Source of the DNA: Streptomyces sp. TLI_105
GTDB lineage: Bacteria > Actinomycetota > Actinomycetes > Streptomycetales > Streptomycetaceae
Length of the DNA: 64,000 nucleotides
Assembly (NCBI RefSeq): GCF_900105415.1
Contig: NZ_FNSM01000001.1
Span: 5,171,501-5,235,500 of the forward strand
Direction of reading: 5' to 3'
Of the stretch, positions 7,263 through 14,675 are shown piece after piece; positions within the stretch are counted from its first letter, which is position 1; every line of letters starts with the position of its first letter. The translations under genes and the position numbers were made by a program. The notes beneath the pieces were generated by a model. The model saw only the letters and a list, made by a program, of their open reading frames with translations. It was not told the DNA's origin and did not search any database.

Positions 7263-9445
7263 CCGGTGCTGCGGGAGAGGTCGGGACCGGGGCCGGGGGT
7301 GCGTGTCGCCGCGCCCGGTCCGGCCTCGCCCGTCTCGTACCAGTCCTCCGATCCGTCCGGTCCGTCAGGCCCGTCCGGTCCGTCGGGCCCGTCGGGTGTC
7401 GGCGGCGCCGGTGGCATCGGCTCGGCCCCCGGCATCAGCCGGAGCTCGAAGTCCCGGGGCGGCGTCCCGGCCAGCGCCTCCCGGGTGAACCGGGCCCAGA
7501 TCTCGGCCGGCACCCCGCCGCCGTTCATGCGCGGCTGGCCCAGGGCGCCGTACAGCGACTTCTGGGCTCCCGACTCCGGGTCCTGCCCCATGAGCGCGAC
7601 GACCGTCGCGAGCTCCGGGGTGTAGCCGGCGAACCAGGCGGCCTTGTCGTCCTCCGCCGTGCCCGTCTTGCCGGCGGCCGGGCGGCCCGCCGCCTGCGCG
7701 GCCGTGCCGGTGCCCGTGTCGACGACGCCGCGCAGGACCGACGTGGTCGTGTCGGCGGCCTCGCGGCTCACCGCCTGCCGGCGGGCGACGGCCGGGAGCT
7801 CCACTTCCCGGCCGCCCCTGCTGATGCCCTCGACGAGGGAGTACGTGCCGTTCCGGCCGTGTGCGGCGAGCGTGGCGTAGGCCGAGGCCATGTCGAGGAC
7901 GCTGGCGGTGGCGGAGCCGAGGGCGATGGACGGGGAGGCGGTGAGGTCGGGGGTGGAGCCGGGCAGGCCGAGGGCGATCGCGGTGCGCCGTACGTGCGCG
8001 GGGCCGACGTCCACCGCCATCTGGGCGTACACGGTGTTCACCGACAGGCCGGTGGCGGCGCCGACGTTGATCTCGCCGTAGCTGGCGTCGTCCTCGTTGG
8101 CGGGGTCGTACGGGTCGCCGTTCCAGCCCTCCACCGGGCGCCGGTTGGTGCCGTCGTAGACGGTGTACGGGGTGATGGGCCGGCCCTGCTGGGTCTGGGC
8201 GCCGCTCTGGACGGCGGCCGTGAAGACGAAGGGCTTGAAGGTGGAGCCGACCTGGTAGTCGCGGCGGGTCGCGTTGTTGACGTACTGCTGGGTGTAGTCG
8301 ATGCCGCCGTACATGGCGAGGACCTTGCCGGTCGCCGGGTCGACGGCCGCGGCCCCGACCCGTACGTACCGGTCGGTGGGGGCGCTCGCCGGGTCGAGCC
8401 GAGAGACGACCCCGTCCTCGACGGCCTGGACGAGGGCCTCCTGCTTGGCGGGCTCCAGGGTGGTGGTGATGCGGAAGCCGCCGCCGGCGAGGGTCTTCTC
8501 GTCGATGATCCCGTGGTCGGTGAGGTACTCCTCGACGGCCTGGACGAGGTAGCCGCGCTGGCCGGAGAGGGCGGTCGTGGCGCGGGCGGTCTGGGGGACG
8601 GGGAAGCGGGCGGCGGCGCGGGCCGCGGGGCTGAGCCATCCCTCGCCGACCATGCCGTCAAGGACGTAGTGCCAGCGGGCGACGGCCTTGGCCCGGTTCT
8701 CGGGGTGGGTGGTGACGTCGTAGGCGCTGGGGGCCTTGAGGAGGGAGGCCAGGTAGGCGCCCTCGGCGGTGTCGAGCTGCTGGACGTCCTTGCCGTAGTA
8801 GGCGCGGGCGGCGGCCTGGACTCCGTAGGCGTTGCGGCCGAAGTAGCTGGTGTTCAGATAGCCCTGGAGGATCTCCTCCTTGCTCTTCTCGCGGCCGAGC
8901 TTGAGGGCGATGAAGAACTCCTTGGCCTTGCGGGTGACGGTCTGTTCCTGGCCGAGGTAGTAGTTCTTGACGTACTGCTGGGTGATGGTGGAGCCGGACT
9001 GACGGCCCTTGCCGGTGACGGTGTTCCAGGCGGCGCGGACCATGGCCTTGGGGTCGACGGCGCGCGAGGTCTGGAAGTCGCGCTCCTCGGCGGCGAGGAC
9101 GGCCCGCCGGACGGGGAGCGGGATCTGGTCGAGGCGGACGCTCTCGCGGTTGACCTCGCCGTCGCGGGCGAGCGGGGTGCCGTCCCGGTAGAGGTAGACG
9201 TTGGACTGGGCGACGGCGGCGGCGTTGGCGGGCGGGATCTCCACCAGGAGGTAGCCGGCGGCGAAGCCGCCGACGAGCAGCAGCCCGCCGAGCAGGAGGA
9301 GCCCGAAGAGGGTCCGCAGGACACGGCGGGGGCGTCTCGGCGGGGCGGGGTCGGCGAGGGTGGGGTCCCGAGGCTCCCAGCCGCCCGGGTGGGGGTCGTC
9401 GTCGCTCGTGCCGCTCGTACCGTTCGCATCGGAGGAAGGGGACAT
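7256..9445 (-). CDS. class A penicillin-binding protein (transglycosylase/transpeptidase)
   Basis: Bifunctional peptidoglycan synthase of 729 residues, anchored by one N-terminal membrane helix (about 45-66). The GT51 domain shows AAEERDFQTS (catalytic Glu near residue 120) and GSTITQQYVKN; the transpeptidase domain shows the SxxK motif GSTFKPF, the SxN motif SVNTVYA and KTGTA. ATG 9445 gives a charged 40-residue cytoplasmic tail. The C-terminus is Pro-rich with four copies of a PDG triplet run (PDGPDGPDGPDGPDG) before an acidic tail. The GT motif reads EERDF instead of the usual ED-R-F, a mild departure. It overlaps the SMR gene tail to tail. Confidence 0.95.
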   Translation of the reverse strand: MSPSSDANGTSGTSDDDPHPGGWEPRDPTLADPAPPRRPRRVLRTLFGLLLLGGLLLVGGFAAGYLLVEIPPANAAAVAQSNVYLYRDGTPLARDGEVNRESVRLDQIPLPVRRAVLAAEERDFQTSRAVDPKAMVRAAWNTVTGKGRQSGSTITQQYVKNYYLGQEQTVTRKAKEFFIALKLGREKSKEEILQGYLNTSYFGRNAYGVQAAARAYYGKDVQQLDTAEGAYLASLLKAPSAYDVTTHPENRAKAVARWHYVLDGMVGEGWLSPAARAAARFPVPQTARATTALSGQRGYLVQAVEEYLTDHGIIDEKTLAGGGFRITTTLEPAKQEALVQAVEDGVVSRLDPASAPTDRYVRVGAAAVDPATGKVLAMYGGIDYTQQYVNNATRRDYQVGSTFKPFVFTAAVQSGAQTQQGRPITPYTVYDGTNRRPVEGWNGDPYDPANEDDASYGEINVGAATGLSVNTVYAQMAVDVGPAHVRRTAIALGLPGSTPDLTASPSIALGSATASVLDMASAYATLAAHGRNGTYSLVEGISRGGREVELPAVARRQAVSREAADTTTSVLRGVVDTGTGTAAQAAGRPAAGKTGTAEDDKAAWFAGYTPELATVVALMGQDPESGAQKSLYGALGQPRMNGGGVPAEIWARFTREALAGTPPRDFELRLMPGAEPMPPAPPTPDGPDGPDGPDGPDGSEDWYETGEAGPGAATRTPGPGPDLSRSTGQ

Positions 9446-9600
9446 GGCATCACATACTGCACGGAATGCGCCGAAACTCCCTCAACCGACCCGAAGGTGG
9501 CGCGAAAACCGCTCGCGGCGCGCCGGGCGAAGCCACTAGGGTCGTGCGCTTCGCCGTCCTCGTCACGGCATCTCCTCATGCGCGCCGGAAAGGGACACGG

Positions 9601-10404
9601 ATGCTGCGGCTGTACGCGATGGTGGCCGCGGGCGGGTTCCGGCGCTTCGCCGCCTACCGCGTGGCCACGGCCGCCGGAGTCTTCACCAACACCGTCTTCG
9701 GCTTCGTCCTCTCCTCCACCTACATCGCCCTCTGGGACGAACGGCCGCGGCTCGGCGGCTACTCCATGGACGACGCCCTCGCCTACGTCTGGATCGGCCA
9801 GGCGCTGATCACCGTCTGCGGACTGATGGGCGGCGGCTTCGAGGACGAGCTGATCGAGCGGATCAGGACCGGCGACATCGCCGTCGACCTCTACCGCCCC
9901 GCCGACCTCCAGGCCTGGTGGTTCTCGGCCAACGCCGGCCGCTCCGCCTACCAGCTCCTCGGCCGCGGCGTCGCCCCGATGGCCGTCGGCGCGCTCGTCT
10001 TCGACTTCACCCTGCCGTCGGGGCCGGGCGCGTGGCTCGCCTTCCTGCTCGCGGTGGCGCTGGGCTCGGTGGTCGGCTTCGCGCTCTGGTACCTGGTGGC
10101 GATGAGCGCCTTCTGGCTGCTCGACGGCCAGGGCGTGGTGCAGGCGGCCTGGCTGGCGGGCCTGTTCTTCTCGGGGATGCTGCTCCCGCTGAACGTCTTC
10201 CCGGGCGCCCTGGGCGAGCTCGCACGGCTGCTGCCGTGGGCGTCGCTGCTCCAGGTGCCGGCCGATGTGTACCTGGGGAGGTACGAGGGCTGGGAGCTGG
10301 CGGGGGCGTACGGCTTCCAGGGCTGCTGGGCGCTGGTCCTGCTCGGCGCGGGCCGGGCGGCGCAGGTGGCGGCGACGCGGAAGGTGGTGGTGCAGGGTGG
10401 TTGA
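9601..10404 (+). CDS. ABC-2 family permease subunit 1
   Basis: Integral membrane subunit of an exporter of the DUF990-type ABC-2 family, 267 residues, about six helices. The start ATG 9601 (MLRLYAMVAAGGFRRFAAYR) follows GAAAGGGACACGG; codons further upstream are not typical. The block GGGFEDELIERIRTGDIAVDLYRPAD between helices 2 and 3 is characteristic, as is the paired subunit that follows with an 8-bp overlap. The substrate is unknown; actinobacterial members are often annotated as viologen or lipid exporters without proof. Confidence 0.85.
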   Translation: MLRLYAMVAAGGFRRFAAYRVATAAGVFTNTVFGFVLSSTYIALWDERPRLGGYSMDDALAYVWIGQALITVCGLMGGGFEDELIERIRTGDIAVDLYRPADLQAWWFSANAGRSAYQLLGRGVAPMAVGALVFDFTLPSGPGAWLAFLLAVALGSVVGFALWYLVAMSAFWLLDGQGVVQAAWLAGLFFSGMLLPLNVFPGALGELARLLPWASLLQVPADVYLGRYEGWELAGAYGFQGCWALVLLGAGRAAQVAATRKVVVQGG

Positions 10405-11263
10405 GGCGACGGGTCCGGGGCTCCTGGGCAACTCCTGGCGCACGTACCGGGAGACGGGGGTACGGGCCTCCTGGCGCGCGTACCGGATGGTGGCGGGCAT
10501 GTGGATCCGCTCCACGATGGCGTACCGCTCCTCCTTCGCCCTGACCCTCGTCACGAGCTTCTGCGTCACCTTCTTCGACTTCGTCGTCATCCTCCTGATG
10601 TTCGGTCAGGTGCGGGGCCTGGGCGGCTTCTCGTTCGCGGAGGTCGCCCTCCTGTACGGGACGGCCGGCACGTCCTTCGGGATCGCCGACCTGACGATGG
10701 GCTCGCTGCAGAAGATGGGGAAGCGGATCAGGGACGGCTCGCTCGACACCTTCCTGATGCGTCCGGCGCCGCTGCTCGCGCAGGTCGCGGCGGACAAGTT
10801 CGCGCTGCGGCGGTTCGGCAGGGTCGCGCAGGGCCTGATGGTCCTGGTCTGGGGACTGTTCCTGCTGGACGTGGAGTGGACGCCGCCGAAGGCGCTGCTG
10901 CTGCCGGTGACGGTGGTGTGCGGGGCGGTGATCTTCGGCGCGGTGATGGTGCTGGGGGCGTCGACCCAGTTCTGGATGCAGGACGCCGCCGAGGTCACGA
11001 ACTCCTTCACGTACGGCGGGAACACCCTCCTCCAGTACCCGCCGACGATCTTCGCCCAGGAGCTGGTGCGGGGCGTCGTGTACGTCGTACCGCTGGCGTT
11101 CGTGAGCTGGCTGCCCGCGCTGTACGTGCTGGGCCGACCGGCCCCGGCGGGGGTGCCGGAGTGGGCGGCGTTCGCGTCGCCCCTGGTGGCGGCGGTCTGC
11201 TGCGGGGCCGCGGGGCTCGCGTGGCGCGCCGGAATCCGTTCGTACCGATCGACGGGAAGCTGA
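10397..11263 (+). CDS. ABC-2 family permease subunit 2
   Basis: Second membrane subunit, 288 residues. GTG 10397 overlaps the previous stop by 8 bp, a coupled start; the cytoplasmic N-terminus carries two similar copies of NSWRTYRETG and ASWRAYRMVA. Like its partner it has the conserved block KMGKRIRDGSLDTFLMRPAP before helix 3 and about six helices. It forms the heterodimeric membrane domain with the gene at 9601 and is energised by the ATPase at 11270, 6 bp downstream. Confidence 0.85.
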   Translation: MVEATGPGLLGNSWRTYRETGVRASWRAYRMVAGMWIRSTMAYRSSFALTLVTSFCVTFFDFVVILLMFGQVRGLGGFSFAEVALLYGTAGTSFGIADLTMGSLQKMGKRIRDGSLDTFLMRPAPLLAQVAADKFALRRFGRVAQGLMVLVWGLFLLDVEWTPPKALLLPVTVVCGAVIFGAVMVLGASTQFWMQDAAEVTNSFTYGGNTLLQYPPTIFAQELVRGVVYVVPLAFVSWLPALYVLGRPAPAGVPEWAAFASPLVAAVCCGAAGLAWRAGIRSYRSTGS

Positions 11264-11269
11264 ACGACC

Positions 11270-12250
11270 ATGCCCTTCATCGAGCTCGACTCCCTGGAGA
11301 AGACCTTCACGGTCCGCCGGAAGACCGGCCTGCTCCGCCGCGAGAAGAAGGAGGTCAGGGCGGTCGACGGCATCTCCTTCACCGTGGAGCGCGGGGAGAT
11401 GGTCGGCTACATCGGCCCGAACGGCGCCGGGAAGTCGACCACGATCAAGATGCTCACCGGCATCCTCACCCCCAGCGGCGGCCGGCTGCGGGTCGCGGGC
11501 ATCGACCCGGCCCGGGAGCGCACCCGGCTCGCCCGGCGGATCGGCGTGGTCTTCGGCCAGCGCACGACGCTGTGGTGGGACCTGCCGCTGAAGGACTCGT
11601 ACCGGCTGACCCACCGCATGTACCGCATCCCCGACGACCGCTACGAGGAGAACCTCGCCCGCTGCGTGGACCTCCTCGACCTGGGAGACCTCCTCGACGT
11701 GCCGGTACGGCAGCTCTCCCTCGGCCAGCGGATGCGCGGCGACATCGCGGCGGCGCTGCTGCACGACCCGGAGGTGCTGTACCTGGACGAGCCGACGATC
11801 GGCCTGGACGTGGTGTCGAAGGCGAGGGTGAGGGAGTTCCTCCGCGACCTGAACGCCACCCAGGGCACCACCGTCCTCCTGACCACCCACGACCTCACGG
11901 ACATCGAACAGCTCTGCTCACGGGTGATGGTCATCGACCACGGGCGCCTGATGTACGACGGCGAACTGGCCGGCCTGCACGCCGTGGGCGAGAGCGAACG
12001 GCTCCTGATGGTGGACCTGGAGCGCGAGCTGCCCCCGATCACGGACGTGCCGGGAGCACGGTTCGTACGGGCCGAGGGACCGCGTCAGTGGCTGGCGTTC
12101 CCGGCGACGACCTCGGCGGCCCCGCTGGTGGCGGCGGTGGCGGCGAGACATCCCCTCCTCGACCTCTCGGTGCGGGAGCCGGACATCGAGGCGGTGATCG
12201 CGAAGATGTACGGGGGAACTCGGGACGAGCGCCGGGAGTCCCTGATGTAG
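11270..12250 (+). CDS. ABC transporter ATP-binding protein (ABC-2 exporter)
   Basis: Cytoplasmic ATPase of 326 residues for the two permeases just upstream. Motifs in order: Walker A GPNGAGKSTT, Q-loop region IGVVFGQRTTLWWDLPLKDS, signature LSLGQRMRGD, Walker B EVLYLDEPTIGLD and switch His in LLTTHDLTD. The signature is LSLGQ rather than LSGGQ, which is common in this DUF990-associated branch. The first 35 residues include a basic stretch RRKTGLLRREKKEVRA. The N- and C-terminal extensions around the 230-residue core are normal for the family. Confidence 0.92.
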   Translation: MPFIELDSLEKTFTVRRKTGLLRREKKEVRAVDGISFTVERGEMVGYIGPNGAGKSTTIKMLTGILTPSGGRLRVAGIDPARERTRLARRIGVVFGQRTTLWWDLPLKDSYRLTHRMYRIPDDRYEENLARCVDLLDLGDLLDVPVRQLSLGQRMRGDIAAALLHDPEVLYLDEPTIGLDVVSKARVREFLRDLNATQGTTVLLTTHDLTDIEQLCSRVMVIDHGRLMYDGELAGLHAVGESERLLMVDLERELPPITDVPGARFVRAEGPRQWLAFPATTSAAPLVAAVAARHPLLDLSVREPDIEAVIAKMYGGTRDERRESLM

Positions 12251-12262
12251 GAGGTCGAACCG

Positions 12263-13531
12263 ATGGTGAGTTTCTCGTACACGGCGGCGGACGAGGAGAA
12301 GAGCAGAGGCGTCCGCCGCATGAAGACGCTGGCCACGTCCCTGCTGATCGTCGTGGCCGTGATCTACGCCCTGGCGACCTGGGCGCGGAACGCGGGCTGG
12401 GGGGCCTGGGCCGGCTACGTCGCGGCGGCGGCGGAGGCGGGCATGGTCGGCGCGCTCGCGGACTGGTTCGCGGTCACGGCCCTCTTCCGGCGCCCCCTGG
12501 GGCTCCCCATCCCCCACACGGCGATCATTCCGACGAAGAAGGACCAGCTGGGCGCGTCGCTGGGCACGTTCGTCGGCGAGAACTTCCTCTCGGCGGACGT
12601 CGTACGAGGCAGACTCCACGCCCTGGGCATCGGCGGCCGACTGGGCACCTGGCTGGCGGACCCGGCGCACGCGGACCGGGTGACGGCGGAGTCGGCGACG
12701 GCCCTGCGGGGCGCGCTCACGGTGCTCCGGGACGCGGACGTCCAGGCGGTCGTCGGGGAGGCGATCACCCGCCGCGCCGAATCGGCGGAGATCGCCCCGG
12801 GCCTGGGCAAGACCCTGGAGCGGATCGTCGCCGACGGGGCGCACCACCGGGCGGTCGACCTGATCTGCACCCGGGCCCACGACTGGCTGGTCACGCACGG
12901 GGAATCGGTGATGGACGCGGTCCAGGGCGGCGCCCCGGGCTGGACGCCACGCTTCGTGGACCGCAAGGTCGGCGAGCGGGTCTACCGCGAACTGCTCCGC
13001 TTCGTCACCGAGATGCGCGACATGCCGGGCCACCCGGCGCGCGCCGCGATCGACCGCTTCCTCACCGACTTCGCGGCCGACCTCCAGGCGGACACGGACA
13101 CCCGCGCCCGCGTGGAACGCCTGAAGGCGGACCTCCTGGCCCGCCCGGAGGTCCAGGACATCATCGCCTCGGCCTGGTCGTCGATCCGGTCCCTGATCAT
13201 CGCGGCGGCCGAGGACGACCGCAGCCAGCTCCGCCTCCGCGCCCGCGCCTCCCTGATCTCCCTGGGCACCCGCCTGGCGACGGACTCCCGCCTCCAGGCG
13301 AAGGTCGAGGGCTGGGCGGAGGACGCGGCGGCGTACGTCGTCACGACGTACCGCCACGAGATCACGTCCCTGATCACCGACACGATCGCCGGCTGGGACG
13401 CCACCCAGACCTCCCGCAAGATCGAGGCCAACATCGGCCGCGACCTCCAGTTCATCCGCATCAACGGCACGGTGGTCGGCGCGCTGGCGGGACTGCTGAT
13501 CTACGCGGTGAGCCGGGTGGCGGGGGGCTAG
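12263..13531 (+). CDS. DUF445 (YjiN-like) membrane-anchored protein
   Basis: A 422-residue DUF445 protein of unknown function. An N-terminal membrane helix (about 21-40), a second hydrophobic segment with EAGMVGALADWFAVTALFRRPLGLPIPHTA (the family signature, conserved WFAV and PHTAIIP), a long helical cytoplasmic domain, and a final helix GTVVGALAGLLIYAVSRVAG. The signature is split here only for description. ATG 12263 has GGAGG 6-10 bp upstream, and the gene lies 12 bp after the ABC ATPase, so it may be part of that operon. Alternative start ATG 12320 would shorten it by 19 residues. Confidence 0.87.
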   Translation: MVSFSYTAADEEKSRGVRRMKTLATSLLIVVAVIYALATWARNAGWGAWAGYVAAAAEAGMVGALADWFAVTALFRRPLGLPIPHTAIIPTKKDQLGASLGTFVGENFLSADVVRGRLHALGIGGRLGTWLADPAHADRVTAESATALRGALTVLRDADVQAVVGEAITRRAESAEIAPGLGKTLERIVADGAHHRAVDLICTRAHDWLVTHGESVMDAVQGGAPGWTPRFVDRKVGERVYRELLRFVTEMRDMPGHPARAAIDRFLTDFAADLQADTDTRARVERLKADLLARPEVQDIIASAWSSIRSLIIAAAEDDRSQLRLRARASLISLGTRLATDSRLQAKVEGWAEDAAAYVVTTYRHEITSLITDTIAGWDATQTSRKIEANIGRDLQFIRINGTVVGALAGLLIYAVSRVAGG

Positions 13532-13560
13532 TCGGGCCCGCTGATCGAGGGGCTCGGGCC

Positions 13561-13727
13561 TTCCCGCGGGTGACGGCGTGCGGGGGCTGACCTTCCCGCG
13601 GGTGACGGCCTGGGAGGGGGCAGTCCCTCCCGTGCGTGGCGGCCTGGGAGGGTGGTCAGTCCCTCCCGCGGGTCACGGCCCAGGCGGGTGGTCAGTCCCT
13701 CCCGCGCGTCACGGCCCAGGAGGCGGC
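13561..13727. repeat. degenerate tandem repeat (5 copies, 32-36 bp) at the end of a small membrane-protein gene
   Basis: A core CCCGCGGGTGACGG recurs, with changes, at 13563, 13595, 13629, 13665 and 13701. The last copy is the 3' end of the - strand gene at 13692-13994 and contains its stop codon; the other four lie beyond the stop. The region therefore looks like repeated duplication of the gene's end. Confidence 0.8.
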
Positions 13728-13994
13728 GGCCATGCCCCCGGCGACGGAGAACACGGCGGGCCAGGCCCCGATCTTCTTGGCGAGCGGGTGGGACCCGGCG
13801 AAGGCGGCGACGTACGCGGTCGTCAGCCCCACGGAGGCCTTGACCCCACCCACCTGCTGCCACTCCCGCGCGGCCACCCCACCGGCCACGGCAAGCACGA
13901 CACCCCCGAGGGGCCGCTTCTTGGTCCACCGAGCAACTGCGTAACCGCCCACGAGCCCGGCGGCGGCTATGGCGGGGGAGGGGATGCGGGGCAT
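13692..13994 (-). CDS. small hydrophobic membrane protein
   Basis: A 100-residue protein with about three hydrophobic segments (AIAAAGLVGGYAVARW, GGVVLAVAGGVAA, AWPAVFSVAGGMAAASWAV) joined by basic loops (TKKRP, HPLAKK). ATG 13994 has GGAAGG just upstream. I know no function; similar small proteins are widespread in Streptomyces. The reading frame could continue into the downstream repeats if the stop were lost. It is divergent from vsr. Confidence 0.75.
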   Translation of the reverse strand: MPRIPSPAIAAAGLVGGYAVARWTKKRPLGGVVLAVAGGVAAREWQQVGGVKASVGLTTAYVAAFAGSHPLAKKIGAWPAVFSVAGGMAAASWAVTRGRD

Positions 13995-14086
13995 GGTGGG
14001 ACCTTCCTGGTCGACGGGTCGTCCTTCGAGCGTAGATCAGAGCGAAACGACGCCGCATGACGCTTCCACCAGCAGCCCACGTCACA

Positions 14087-14539
14087 ATGACCGTCATGAG
14101 GATCCTGGAGACGGATCCGGTGACGAGTTCCCGGATGAGCCGGCAGCGCAGCCGGGATACCGGCGTGGAGAAGGCGCTGCGTAGCGCTCTGCATGCCGCC
14201 GGGCTCCGCTATCGGATCCACAAGCGTCCGGTGAAGGGGCTGCGGCGAGAAGCGGACATCGTCTTCGGTCCGGCCAAGGTGGCTGTCTTCGTCGACGGCT
14301 GCTACTGGCACGGCTGCCCGGAGCATGCGACGTGGCCGAAGAGGAACTCGAAGTTTTGGCGGGAGAAGATCGAGAAGAACCGGGCGCGAGACGCGAACAC
14401 CGATGCGCGCTTGAGGGAGGCGGGTTGGTTGTCCGTACGGATCTGGGAACACGAGAGCGCGGACCTGGCCGCCCCACGGGTGGCTGCGATCGTCGCGGAG
14501 CGGCGAATGCTCCTGCAGAGAGGGGCAAAAGCGCGGTGA
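14087..14539 (+). CDS. vsr: very-short-patch-repair endonuclease (Vsr)
   Basis: DNA mismatch endonuclease that nicks 5' of T in T:G mismatches arising by deamination of 5-methylcytosine, which fits the cytosine-5 methyltransferase genes of this island. The motifs SSRMSRQRSRDTGVEKALR, LPRRE-like KGLRREADIVFGPAKVAVFVDG (catalytic Asp) and CYWHGCPEHATWPK (zinc and catalytic His) are intact, as is the C-terminal VRIWEHE. The start is uncertain: ATG 14057, 14087 and 14096 are in frame, none with a clear ribosome site. The gene lies at the left edge of the island, 22 bp before an operator palindrome. Confidence 0.92.
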   Translation: MTVMRILETDPVTSSRMSRQRSRDTGVEKALRSALHAAGLRYRIHKRPVKGLRREADIVFGPAKVAVFVDGCYWHGCPEHATWPKRNSKFWREKIEKNRARDANTDARLREAGWLSVRIWEHESADLAAPRVAAIVAERRMLLQRGAKAR

Positions 14540-14560
14540 AAACGCCTCTGTCTACCGGAA

Positions 14561-14584
14561 TTTGACACCATGTGATGTGTCAAA
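14561..14584 (+). promoter_or_regulatory. 24-bp palindromic operator in front of the HTH-GHKL operon
   Basis: TTTGACAC and GTGTCAAA form perfect 8-bp arms around an 8-bp centre. The left arm contains a -35-like TTGACA, and a -10-like TAGCCT follows at 14595-14600. The site is 92 bp upstream of a gene whose product starts with an XRE-type helix-turn-helix, so autoregulation like that of restriction-modification controller proteins is plausible. Confidence 0.7.
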
Positions 14585-14675
14585 TCCCTGGTGGTAGCCT
14601 GTCCGTCGCAAGCGTGTGGCGGGTGGGGGATGCTCGGTGCACGCACAGCTGCGCGGTGATCGGAGCTTCGGGGGG

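Noticed and set aside
13561..13727. CRISPR-like array
   Set aside because: Units are contiguous and degenerate with no spacers, and they copy the end of the neighbouring gene; no cas genes in the window.
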